From assembly GCA_003558625.1 (NCBI GenBank), contig PWPP01000110.1, positions 1-21,358 on the forward strand: a DNA stretch of 21,358 nt, in the 5' to 3' direction. Positions 1-6,750 of this stretch are shown in pieces. This stretch comes from Syntrophomonas sp. (GTDB taxonomy: Bacteria > Bacillota > Syntrophomonadia > Syntrophomonadales > Syntrophomonadaceae). The position numbers and the translations under genes were made by a program. Numbering within the stretch: position 1 is the first letter of the stretch; every line of letters begins with the position of its first letter. Below the pieces are notes generated by a model. It was not told the DNA's origin. It saw only the letters and a list, made by a program, of their open reading frames with translations, and did not search any database.

Positions 1-113
1 TTGGTTTTCCCCTGCCCGTTATTGCCGGTAAAAATATTCAGGTTGGGATGGGCTTCATAATCCACACGATACAGATTTCTGAAATTTTCCAGCTGGATTC
101 GGATTAATTTCAC
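1..113 (-). CDS. recF: DNA replication/repair protein RecF, N-terminal fragment (runs off the window)
   Basis: RecF is an SMC-like ATPase that loads or stabilises RecA at gapped DNA and stalled forks. Only the first 37 codons plus two bases are present. Read on the minus strand they start VKLIRIQLENFRNL and reach the Walker A motif GNNGQGKTN, a typical RecF N terminus. The start is GTG at 113-111. It is preceded by a GAGGGAG ribosome binding site that overlaps the end of dnaN, whose stop lies 9 nt upstream, so the two are almost certainly co-transcribed and perhaps translationally coupled. The small S4-domain gene yaaA, which sits between dnaN and recF in Bacillus, is absent here. The truncation is due only to the window edge. 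Confidence 0.93.
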   Translation of the reverse strand, partial: MKLIRIQLENFRNLYRVDYEAHPNLNIFTGNNGQGKT

Positions 114-122
114 CGTGTAATT

Positions 123-1271
123 TTACTCCCTCTGACCCGTTGTGCGCAATGGAACCAAAACGTACAGGTATTTGTCATCATCGGGATTTTTAATAATCGC
201 CGGTCCTAATGATCCGGACAGGTCAATACTGATTTTTTCTCCCTCGGATTCCAATATTCTGACCACATCGAGAAAATAATTGGTGTTAAAAGCAATTTTA
301 ACGCTTTCATCCCCATCGATTTCGGCCTGTTCGATAAATTCGGTGATTTCACCTGCATTTTCCGAGGCGCTGTTAAGCCACAATTCTCCTTCGTTAAAAG
401 AAAGCTGTACATGCTGAATCTTGTATTTATCATTGCCCGGGATCACCCTTATTCTTTCCAGGCTCCGGCTTAAGACATCACTTTTTATCAGGATGTGGCT
501 GACAAATTTGTGCGGAATCACCTGCTCATAATTGGGATACTGCCCATCGATCAAACGCGACAGCAAAATGATATTGTTTTTTCTGAAGATTATATTGTTT
601 TCTGCAAAAGAAACCTCTATTTTTTCTTCCTGGTCCCCAATGATGCGTAACAACTCGTTGACTGCCCGGATGGGGACGATAAAGTGAAAGGGTTCTCTTT
701 TTTCTTCCTCCAGACGACAGATATAACGGGCCAGACGATGGGTGTCCGAAGCCACGATATTGACCTGTCCGGTCTCCAGTATATCAAACAAGACTCCGGT
801 AAACACCTGGCGAAAATGGTTGGTGGTCGCAGCAAATACCGTTTTGCGCAGCCCTTCTTTTAACACATCCTGGGGCAGGAAAAAAGAAGAAGCTTTTTTC
901 TGCAGGGGCAGATCGGGATAATCTTCCGCGGGATAGGTATTGATACTGCCTGTAGAACGGCCATAGTTTAGCATCAATTTGGACGTTTCTTGATTAAAAC
1001 TGAACTTTATCGGTTTATCCGGCAAAAGGCGGATTAGATCATTAAAATAATGGGCATTCACCACCAGGGTCCCCGGTTCGATGATTTCTACTTCTCGGGT
1101 CGAGGCCTTGATTCCTATTTCCATATCGGTAGAGGTAAGGGTTAAACCGGTTTCATGATCCAGCTGCAGCAAAAGGCCGGATAAAAGAGGGATAGTACTT
1201 TTGGTGGAGGCAGCCCGGTAGGCAATATTGCTGATACTCAGCAGATCCTTTTTTTCGATAGTGAATTTCAA
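123..1271 (-). CDS. dnaN: DNA polymerase III beta subunit (sliding clamp)
   Basis: The protein is the ring-shaped processivity clamp of the replicative polymerase, acting as a dimer around DNA at the fork. It is 382 residues, close to the usual 370-380, and reads through all three clamp domains. The N terminus MKFTIEKKDLLSISNIAYRA and the internal stretch SDTHRLA are family hallmarks. The start codon is TTG (1271-1269), with GAGGGG only about 3 nt upstream and a second purine-rich stretch (AAGGA) further back, so initiation may be modest. It lies 142 nt downstream of dnaA on the same strand and 9 nt upstream of recF, the usual dnaA-dnaN-recF order. The dnaA-dnaN spacer carries DnaA boxes, so DnaA could influence its expression (inference). 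Confidence 0.97.
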   Translation of the reverse strand: MKFTIEKKDLLSISNIAYRAASTKSTIPLLSGLLLQLDHETGLTLTSTDMEIGIKASTREVEIIEPGTLVVNAHYFNDLIRLLPDKPIKFSFNQETSKLMLNYGRSTGSINTYPAEDYPDLPLQKKASSFFLPQDVLKEGLRKTVFAATTNHFRQVFTGVLFDILETGQVNIVASDTHRLARYICRLEEEKREPFHFIVPIRAVNELLRIIGDQEEKIEVSFAENNIIFRKNNIILLSRLIDGQYPNYEQVIPHKFVSHILIKSDVLSRSLERIRVIPGNDKYKIQHVQLSFNEGELWLNSASENAGEITEFIEQAEIDGDESVKIAFNTNYFLDVVRILESEGEKISIDLSGSLGPAIIKNPDDDKYLYVLVPLRTTGQRE

Positions 1272-1413
1272 AACCCCTCAGTCCTTTCTTCTTCTTGTTA
1301 AATTGAGAGTAGGAGACGTAGTAGGTGCTATTGATAGTGGGGATAAGCCTCTGCAATACAGAAGGCGCCCATTTTATTCCTGTTTAAAAAGATGTTGATA
1401 AGAGACCCCTGGG
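1272..1413. other. dnaA-dnaN spacer: probable second half of a bipartite oriC
   Basis: This 142-bp gene-free spacer holds two near-consensus DnaA boxes that each differ by one base from TGTGGATAA: TGGGGATAA at 1338-1346 and TGTTGATAA at 1393-1401. Beside the first box, toward dnaN, lies a run with TAG triplets (TAGTAG at 1319-1324, TAG at 1310-1312) leading into the AT-rich stretch 1296-1305. That arrangement resembles the DnaA-trio unwinding element known from Bacillus, though the repeat is imperfect. In Bacillus the melting site is in this same spacer. The origin call rests on location and boxes; the unwinding element is inference. Confidence 0.55.
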
Positions 1414-2721
1414 TCAGCTGATATAAGGGTTGATCTGTTTACTCAGATCAGTAATGATATCGGATAATGAAGGGTCGGCTAGGTGGGCTTTTTCTATTTT
1501 TTCGGTGGCGTGCATGACCGTGGTATGGTCCCGTCCTCCGAATTTAAGCCCGATTTCAGGGTAAGAGGCATCGGTATACTTGCGGCACAGGTACATGGCA
1601 ATTTGCCGGGGGTAAACCAGCTGTTTGTTCCGCTTTTTTGATAACAGTTCCGTGATATTGATACTAAACTTCTCTGCCACCATACCCTGAATGTATTCGA
1701 TGGTAATGTCTGGTTGGTCCAGCAGGGAAAAGACATCTTTCAGGGCTTCGTTAGCGGTGTTCATATTCAGAGGTTTGTTGGTAATGGTGGCATAAGCCAC
1801 CACCCGCACCAGGGCCCCTTCCAGTTCCCGGATGTTGGATTTGATATTCTTGGAGATAAAATCTATGACATCATACCCCATATCCAGGTTTTCGGTTTGG
1901 GCTTTTTTTCGCAGGATGGCAGTGCGGGTTTCTAAATCGGGGGCCTGGATATCGGTGATCAGGCCCCATTCGAAGCGGGAACGCAGCCGGTCCTCCAGGG
2001 TCGGTATATTTTTGGGGGGACGGTCACTTGAAATGACCACCTGTTTATTCGATTCATAAAGGGTATTAAAGGTATGGAAAAATTCTTCCTGGGTCCGTTC
2101 CTTCCCGGCCAGGAACTGAATGTCATCAATCAAGAGGATATCGATGTGGCGGTATTTTTTTCGAAAAGCCGAGGTTTTATCATCTTTGATAGAACTGATC
2201 ATATCATTGGTGAACTGCTCTGATGACACATACATGACGGTGCAGGAGGGGTTTTGTTTCAGCACATGGTGGGCAATGGCTTGCATCAGATGGGTTTTGC
2301 CCAGACCTACACCCCCGTAAATAAAAAGGGGGTTGTATGCTCTAGCGGGAGCCTCGCTTACGGCAAAGGAGGCTGCGTGGGCAAAACGGTTGCTTTCTCC
2401 CACTACAAAGGATTCAAAAGTATATTTCGGGTTTAACTGTTTAAAAAACCCTTCTTTATTAAAAGCAGATTCTATATCAAAAACACAGGAAATATTCTGA
2501 TTGGTCAGTTGCACCAGGATGTCCTGGATGAGTTCCCCGTAACGGGATTCGATCCATTCCTTGGTCAGGGTATTGGGAACGCTGATATATACTTTGTTGC
2601 TACGCAGGCTCTTGAAGTTTACCGAGGAAAACCATATATCAAAACTGGTATCCCCAATCTTTTTGCGGATAGTCTCCAAAACGTCTTGCCATATGGTCAC
2701 AAAATCAGAGTGGTCGGTCAT
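1414..2721 (-). CDS. dnaA: Chromosomal replication initiator protein DnaA
   Basis: DnaA is the AAA+ ATPase that binds DnaA boxes at oriC, melts the origin and recruits the helicase. The 435-residue protein has the normal four-domain layout: an N-terminal interaction domain, a linker, the AAA+ core with Walker A GGVGLGKT at about 136-143 and Walker B LLIDDIQ at about 196-202, and domain IV with the signature GRDHTTVMHA at about 396-405, which contacts DnaA boxes. I chose ATG at 2721-2719 (MTDHSDFVTIWQ), which has AGGGGG 9 nt upstream. The frame stays open 28 codons further up, but that extension has no family character and would enter the boxes. A promoter (2812-2840) lies upstream, with two DnaA boxes between it and the start codon, which suggests autoregulation. 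Confidence 0.97.
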   Translation of the reverse strand: MTDHSDFVTIWQDVLETIRKKIGDTSFDIWFSSVNFKSLRSNKVYISVPNTLTKEWIESRYGELIQDILVQLTNQNISCVFDIESAFNKEGFFKQLNPKYTFESFVVGESNRFAHAASFAVSEAPARAYNPLFIYGGVGLGKTHLMQAIAHHVLKQNPSCTVMYVSSEQFTNDMISSIKDDKTSAFRKKYRHIDILLIDDIQFLAGKERTQEEFFHTFNTLYESNKQVVISSDRPPKNIPTLEDRLRSRFEWGLITDIQAPDLETRTAILRKKAQTENLDMGYDVIDFISKNIKSNIRELEGALVRVVAYATITNKPLNMNTANEALKDVFSLLDQPDITIEYIQGMVAEKFSINITELLSKKRNKQLVYPRQIAMYLCRKYTDASYPEIGLKFGGRDHTTVMHATEKIEKAHLADPSLSDIITDLSKQINPYIS

Positions 2722-2811
2722 AAAAAAAAACCCCCTGTGTAATATGTTGATAAAGTTGTGCAGTCGGGCCGGTTTATGGGGATAACCGGGAAATAAGGAC
2801 CACAAATCTTA

Positions 2812-2840
2812 ATTATATATAAATAAACATGAAGAGTAAA
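2812..2840 (-). promoter_or_regulatory. Probable sigma-A promoter of dnaA
   Basis: On the minus strand a -35 box TTTACT (2840-2835) and a perfect -10 box TATAAT (2817-2812) are separated by exactly 17 bp. Transcription would begin near 2805, giving a leader of about 84 nt. Both variant DnaA boxes of this spacer lie in that leader, so DnaA bound there could block its own transcription (inference). Confidence 0.6.
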
Positions 2841-2915
2841 GGCAAAAGGCGGTATTTATATAAATAGCATAGCAGATAGAAGGAAAAAATAGAAGTCTTT
2901 TACAGCCCATGTTTC

Positions 2916-2945
2916 TTGACAGTTGACCCCGATAATAAATATAAT
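2916..2945 (+). promoter_or_regulatory. Strong sigma-A promoter for rpmH-rnpA
   Basis: A perfect -35 box TTGACA (2916-2921) and a perfect -10 box TATAAT (2940-2945) are separated by 18 bp, 40 nt upstream of the rpmH start. Consensus-quality boxes suit a highly expressed ribosomal protein gene. Confidence 0.85.
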
Positions 2946-2985
2946 GATAACGTGCTGGAAATCGTAAGGGAGGCTTTAAGCTAAA

Positions 2986-3120
2986 ATGAAAAGGACGTAT
3001 CAACCAAAGAAAAGACAGAGAAAACGAGAACATGGTTTCAGAAAACGGATGTCTACGGCGGCGGGCAGGAGAATCATCGCCAACAGGCGCAAAAAGGGCA
3101 GAAAAAAATTATCAGCATAG
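2986..3120 (+). CDS. rpmH: 50S ribosomal protein L34
   Basis: L34 is a very small, very basic protein of the large ribosomal subunit. The 44-residue product begins MKRTYQPKKRQRKREHGFRK and continues with the family signature RMSTAAGRRIIANRRKKGRK, a textbook L34. The ATG at 2986 follows AAGGGAGG (2966-2973), a strong but rather distant binding site. It is the first gene rightward from oriC, directly after a consensus promoter. A hairpin spanning its stop codon may uncouple its high expression from rnpA. Confidence 0.98.
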   Translation: MKRTYQPKKRQRKREHGFRKRMSTAAGRRIIANRRKKGRKKLSA

Positions 3121-3144
3121 GTCGCGGATCAGGCCTATGCTTTT
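3114..3144 (+). terminator. Hairpin across the rpmH stop codon (partial terminator or attenuator)
   Basis: AGCATAGG (3114-3121) pairs perfectly with CCTATGCT (3134-3141) over a 12-nt loop, followed by a short T run (3141-3144). The 5' arm contains the rpmH stop codon TAG. The T run is short, so partial termination or RNA protection is likelier than full termination, allowing much L34 and little RNase P protein from one promoter (inference). Confidence 0.55.
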
Positions 3145-3162
3145 ACTAATTGGGAATACGGC

Positions 3163-3498
3163 ATGCTGATCAAAGAATATCGAATGAGAACAACCCGAGA
3201 CTATAATAAGGTATATAAATATGGAAAAAAGATACCATCACGTTATATCCTTGTTTTTGTGCTTAAAAGCGGACAAAATATCAGCCGCTTCGGCTTTGTG
3301 ACCAGCAAAAAAGTGGGAAACGCAGTCACAAGGAATAAAATTAAAAGACGATTGAGAGCAGTGGTGCAAAAAAACCTTCCCCGGCTGCACCAGGGATATG
3401 ATTTGATTATCATTGCCAGAAATTCCGCCCGGCATGCAAGCGCGGAACAGTTGGAAAAAGATTTAATGAAAGCTATGCAAAGGGCAGGGGCATGTTAA
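3163..3498 (+). CDS. rnpA: Ribonuclease P protein component
   Basis: RnpA is the small basic protein that binds the RNase P RNA and helps it cleave the 5' leader from precursor tRNAs. The 111-residue product starts MLIKEYRMRTTRDYNKVYKYGK, aligned with the usual family N terminus, and has the RNR signature as GNAVTRNKIKRRLR at about residues 52-65. The ATG at 3163 has no clear Shine-Dalgarno, which fits weak translation relative to rpmH. The 3' end overlaps the yidD start by 7 nt, implying translational coupling. The rpmH-rnpA-yidD-yidC order is conserved in bacteria. Confidence 0.96.
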   Translation: MLIKEYRMRTTRDYNKVYKYGKKIPSRYILVFVLKSGQNISRFGFVTSKKVGNAVTRNKIKRRLRAVVQKNLPRLHQGYDLIIIARNSARHASAEQLEKDLMKAMQRAGAC

Positions 3499-3701
3499 GC
3501 AAGGCTTGTGTTAATATGATAAGGCTTTATCAAAAAGCGAGTATTCTCAAGAAACCCTCCTGCCGTTTCTACCCTTCCTGTTCAAATTATTCCATCGAAG
3601 CCATAAACAAATACGGCGTAACAAAAGGGGGATGGTTGTCAGTAAAAAGAATATGCAAATGTCATCCTTTCCATCCGGGGGGATTTGATCAAGTGCCTTA
3701 A
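3492..3701 (+). CDS. yidD: Membrane protein insertion efficiency factor YidD
   Basis: YidD is a small membrane-associated protein that assists YidC/Sec-dependent insertion of membrane proteins. The 69-residue product carries the family signature almost entire: CRFYPSCSNYSIEAI at about 23-37, then KGGW, KRICKCHPFHPGG and a final FDQVP. The three-cysteine pattern is typical. It overlaps rnpA by 7 nt (start at 3492, rnpA stop at 3496-3498), with a GGGCAGGGG site just upstream. Its stop codon lies in the stem of a terminator-like hairpin. Confidence 0.96.
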   Translation: MLSKACVNMIRLYQKASILKKPSCRFYPSCSNYSIEAINKYGVTKGGWLSVKRICKCHPFHPGGFDQVP

Positions 3702-3725
3702 TAACTTTATTAAGGCTTGTTTTTA
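3695..3725 (+). terminator. Rho-independent terminator at the end of yidD
   Basis: GCCTTAAT (3695-3702) pairs perfectly with ATTAAGGC (3709-3716) over a 6-nt loop, followed by a T-rich tail (3717-3725). It contains the yidD stop codon and separates rpmH-rnpA-yidD from yidC. The stem is AT-rich, so readthrough into the yidC leader is possible. Confidence 0.7.
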
Positions 3726-3910
3726 ATGAATGGATTTTTAGTGCAGAGATCACGTCCAGGGAAAACCACCGGGACCATGAACAAGATAACGAGCCCGGGA
3801 GACGGAAAAAGATCTTGAACCATCGCAACGGGGCAAATAGTTAACCTTGTTGACGAACAAGGAGGTGAAACCTGTAACCGGGGCATAATACCGGTATACA
3901 GGAATGTAAA
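3726..3910 (+). promoter_or_regulatory. Structured 5' leader of yidC with hairpins covering ribosome binding sites
   Basis: This 185-nt gap lies where most relatives have almost none. Visible pairings are AGATC/GATCT (about 3747-3751 with 3811-3815) and CGTC/GACG just inside; CCGGG/CCCGG in the middle; a perfect 7-bp hairpin CCTTGTT/AACAAGG (3845-3851 with 3856-3862) whose 3' arm runs into a strong AAGGAGGTG; and an 11-bp, one-bulge hairpin (3871-3881 with 3891-3902) whose 3' arm contains the AGGA (3900-3903) serving the yidC TTG start. No known riboswitch consensus was recognised, and no clear promoter was found. Translation control of yidC is inferred. Confidence 0.5.
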
Positions 3911-4720
3911 TTGTGGCAGGCTTTTGTACAGTGGTTTGCTGATGCTATCCATTATCTATATGGCATAACCGAATTGATGGGTGTACCTAATTATGGGTTA
4001 GCCATAATTTTTATGACCATTATTATAAAACTGATTATGTTCCCTCTTACCCAGAAGCAAATGAGATCCATGCGGGGTATGCAGGAACTGCAGCCAAAAA
4101 TGAAATACATCCAGGAAAAATACAAGGATGACCCACAATTGATGCAAACGAAAATTATGGGCATGTACAAAGAACATGGAGTGAATCCATTCGGAGGATG
4201 CCTGCCTTTAATAGTTCAGATGCCGATATTTATTGCGTTGTTTCAGTCACTATACCGGTTTGAGTTTAGGGATATGGCCCATGCCGGGTTTTTATGGGTG
4301 CCCAATATCGGGAACCCGGATCCGTATTATCTGCTAGCCGTACTGGCTGCCGGAACAACCTATTTACAGCAGAGACTGGCCATGGTGGACACCAAAGATC
4401 CGACCCAGAGAATTATGCTTTACATGATGCCTGTTTTTATGGCCTGGATAGCAGCCACCTTTCCTGCCGGGCTGCCATTATACTGGGTAACGTTTAATTT
4501 TCTGGGCATATTGCAGCAGCTCTATGTTAACTGGGGACTTAAGAAAGAAAAGATGGATACAGGAAAAGGGATAGAAGTACCGGTAGAGGTGATAGGAACC
4601 GAACCTGATCAAGATATTGAAAAGGCTTCCAAAAAAGAGGATGATGTCGCTTTAAGGGACAAAGGAGGAAAGAATGATGGAAGTCCAGATAATAGAAAAA
4701 AAAGGAAAAAGCGTCGATGA
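3911..4720 (+). CDS. yidC: Membrane protein insertase YidC/Oxa1/SpoIIIJ family
   Basis: YidC inserts and folds membrane proteins alone or with SecYEG. The 269-residue product is the short Gram-positive form with about five hydrophobic segments: near 28-48, 96-115, two between about 138 and 190, and one near 190-207. A charged cytoplasmic loop follows the first segment, and the tail ends in a basic NRKKRKKRR that could touch ribosomes. No lipoprotein signal or lipobox cysteine is seen at the N terminus. The groove position that is normally arginine in the first segment is lysine here (K40, in TIIIKLIMFPL). The start is TTG at 3911; an in-frame stop at 3875-3877 with no start between rules out a longer form. 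The end overlaps jag by 47 nt. Confidence 0.95.
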   Translation: MWQAFVQWFADAIHYLYGITELMGVPNYGLAIIFMTIIIKLIMFPLTQKQMRSMRGMQELQPKMKYIQEKYKDDPQLMQTKIMGMYKEHGVNPFGGCLPLIVQMPIFIALFQSLYRFEFRDMAHAGFLWVPNIGNPDPYYLLAVLAAGTTYLQQRLAMVDTKDPTQRIMLYMMPVFMAWIAATFPAGLPLYWVTFNFLGILQQLYVNWGLKKEKMDTGKGIEVPVEVIGTEPDQDIEKASKKEDDVALRDKGGKNDGSPDNRKKRKKRR

Positions 4721-5303
4721 AGCGATACAATCAGCGCTGGAAGAACTAAGCTGCGACATTGAAGATGTCTCGGTGGAGGTGGTAGAAGAACCTACCAAGG
4801 GATTATTGGGCATAGGGAAAAAACCGGCTCTGGTAAGGGTGACCAAAAAGGAAAAACCGGAAGAGGAAGCCTGTAATATCATACAACAACTCCTGGAACA
4901 CATGAAGATAGATTACCAGGTAAACCAGGCAGAAACCAAAGAGGGATATATACATATCAATCTATCTGGCAATGACATGGGACTTCTCATCGGGCGCAGG
5001 GGCGAAACCCTTGATGCACTGCAGTTTGTAACCGGACTGATACTGAACCGGAAAAAGGAAAACCGGGTAAAGGTGCTGCTAGACGTAGAGGACTACCGGA
5101 AAAAAAGGGAAGAGTCTATTGAGAGCTTGGCCCTCAAGCTCTCAGACAGGGTAAAAAGCACGCGGAAGAATGTAGTCATGAGGCCCATGAGCTCGCAGGA
5201 AAGAAGAATTGTCCATTCCGTTTTACAAAATGATGCTCAGATCACTACGTTTTCCACCGGAGATGAACCCAATCGAAAGGTGGTCATCTCACTCAAGAAA
5301 TAA
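4674..5303 (+). CDS. jag: RNA-binding cell elongation regulator Jag/KhpB
   Basis: Jag (KhpB/EloR) is a cytoplasmic RNA-binding protein that, usually with KhpA, affects cell elongation and sporulation-related expression. The 209-residue protein has an N-terminal Jag domain (about 1-52, ending PTKGLLGIGKK), a KH domain (about 88-145) with the RNA-gripping loop IGRRG at 106-110, and an R3H domain (about 146-207) with R177-x3-H181 in QERRIVH. The start is ATG 4674 or the adjacent ATG 4677; AAAGGAGG (4661-4668) serves either. The first 47 nt overlap the basic tail of yidC in another frame, so the two should be translationally coupled. A strong terminator follows directly. Confidence 0.95.
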   Translation: MMEVQIIEKKGKSVDEAIQSALEELSCDIEDVSVEVVEEPTKGLLGIGKKPALVRVTKKEKPEEEACNIIQQLLEHMKIDYQVNQAETKEGYIHINLSGNDMGLLIGRRGETLDALQFVTGLILNRKKENRVKVLLDVEDYRKKREESIESLALKLSDRVKSTRKNVVMRPMSSQERRIVHSVLQNDAQITTFSTGDEPNRKVVISLKK

Positions 5304-5330
5304 AAAAGGCCCTGACGGGCCTTTTTTTTT
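5302..5330 (+). terminator. Rho-independent terminator after jag
   Basis: An A-tract, then GGCCC (5308-5312), a TGAC loop, GGGCC (5317-5321) and nine consecutive T (5322-5330). It begins within the jag stop codon and cleanly ends the yidC-jag unit. The A-tract would allow it to act in both directions. Confidence 0.92.
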
Positions 5331-5358
5331 GAATATCTTTTTAAGGGGAGGTAAGAAA

Positions 5359-6738
5359 ATGATGTACGATGATATAGCGGCCGTTTCCACGCCTCCGGGA
5401 GAAGGCGGCATTGCCATAGTGAGGCTGAGCGGTACCGGCGTGATCCAAGCGGTGGCAGAATGTTTTTTACCGTTTAATCCCCAACTGCCCCTGCCGGCGA
5501 GAGCGTCTTTTTCGCTAAACTTGGGCTGGATTGTCGACAGGGAGAAGGAAAAAATCGATGAAGTGCTGGTGAGTGTCATGCGGGCCCCCAAAAGCTATAC
5601 CGGGGAAGATGTGGTGGAAGTCAACTGCCATGGGGGCACCCTGGCAGCCAGAAAGTGCCTGGAAGAGTTTTTGCAGCGGGGAATCCGCCTGGCAGAACCG
5701 GGGGAGTTTACCAAAAGGGCGTTTTTAAGCGGAAGACTGGATTTGAGCCAGGCTGAGGCGGTAGTGGATATCATCCGGGCCAAAAACGAAAAAGCCATGA
5801 AAATGGCGGTAAGCAACCTGGAAGGTAAAAACAGCGCGGTGATCAAAAACATTGAGGACCGGCTGATCCGCTTGAATGCCATGGTGGAAGCCAGCGTGGA
5901 CTTTCCCGAGGATGTGGGAGAACTTGATTACCGGGAAGCCGGAGATATCCTTTTGGAACTGGAGGAGGTTCTGAATAAATTAATCCGGGCCGGGGAGCGG
6001 GGCGAGATTTACCGGGAGGGAGTCAATGTTGCCATTTGCGGCAAGCCCAATGTAGGCAAATCCAGCCTGCTTAATGCCCTGATCCGCAAGGACAAGGCCA
6101 TTGTAACCGATATTCCCGGCACCACCAGGGATGTCATTGAAGACTATATCAATATCAGGGGTATTCCCGTCAAAATCATGGATACCGCCGGCATCAGAGG
6201 GACCGAAGACCTGGTGGAGCAAATCGGGGTGGAAAAATCCATACAGGTAATTGAAAATGCCGACCTGGCTATTTTTATGCTGGATATGGGCACCGGGATC
6301 AGCCAGGAGGATATGGATTTATATATCCATCTGAAAAACAAGAAAGCCATCATTTTGCTAAACAAGGAAGATTTGGCCCACAAGCATATCAAACCGGAAG
6401 ACGTGGAAAAGATTTTTAAGGGATTCAAGATTATAACGGCTTCCGTAATCGAAGACCGGGGAATGGACGAGCTGGAAGACGCCATTGAAAACATGGTTTT
6501 GGAAGGGAAGCTGGACAGCGACGATTTGGACATCATGTTTAATATGAGACAAAAGAAAGCACTGCTGAAAGCCAGGAGCACCGTACAGGAACTGCGGGAA
6601 TCCCTGGAATCGGTCCCCCTGGACTGCCTGGGAGTCGATGTGTGGGAGGCTCTGGAAGCGGTAGGCGAAATCAGCGGCAAGACCTTAAAAGAAGAAGTGA
6701 TAGACCGCATATTCAGGGATTTTTGTATTGGGAAGTAG
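5359..6738 (+). CDS. mnmE: tRNA uridine-5-carboxymethylaminomethyl(34) synthesis GTPase MnmE
   Basis: MnmE works with MnmG to add the aminomethyl-type group to U34 of tRNAs reading two-codon sets, using a methylene-tetrahydrofolate carbon and GTP hydrolysis. The 459-residue protein has the N-terminal folate-binding domain, a helical domain, and an inserted G domain with G1 GKPNVGKS at about 228-235, DTAG at about 275-278 and NKED at about 335-338. The C-terminal CIGK motif with catalytic Cys (C456) is intact. ATG 5359 is chosen because AGGGGAGGT lies just upstream and homologues begin at this point; the open frame further upstream runs through the terminator and jag. The mnmG start follows the stop at once. 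Confidence 0.97.
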   Translation: MMYDDIAAVSTPPGEGGIAIVRLSGTGVIQAVAECFLPFNPQLPLPARASFSLNLGWIVDREKEKIDEVLVSVMRAPKSYTGEDVVEVNCHGGTLAARKCLEEFLQRGIRLAEPGEFTKRAFLSGRLDLSQAEAVVDIIRAKNEKAMKMAVSNLEGKNSAVIKNIEDRLIRLNAMVEASVDFPEDVGELDYREAGDILLELEEVLNKLIRAGERGEIYREGVNVAICGKPNVGKSSLLNALIRKDKAIVTDIPGTTRDVIEDYINIRGIPVKIMDTAGIRGTEDLVEQIGVEKSIQVIENADLAIFMLDMGTGISQEDMDLYIHLKNKKAIILLNKEDLAHKHIKPEDVEKIFKGFKIITASVIEDRGMDELEDAIENMVLEGKLDSDDLDIMFNMRQKKALLKARSTVQELRESLESVPLDCLGVDVWEALEAVGEISGKTLKEEVIDRIFRDFCIGK

Positions 6739-6750
6739 GTGCATAATACC

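Larger units (their letters stand above)
2722..2985. other. oriC region between dnaA and rpmH
   Basis: This 264-bp divergent spacer between dnaA (minus) and rpmH (plus) is the classical Firmicute origin position. It contains TGTTGATAA at 2745-2753 and TGGGGATAA at 2777-2785, each one base from the DnaA-box consensus, and an AT-rich stretch at about 2806-2830. The same two variant boxes occur in the dnaN-dnaA spacer in mirrored order. I saw no perfect TTATCCACA box. The divergent dnaA and rpmH promoters share this spacer. Confidence 0.7.

Noticed and set aside
3726..3818. 30-codon ORF in the yidC leader (MNGFLVQRS...)
   Set aside because: Its start lies directly after a terminator tail, the ribosome binding site is poor, and it has no membrane or arrest-like segment as in MifM, so RNA structure explains the region better.
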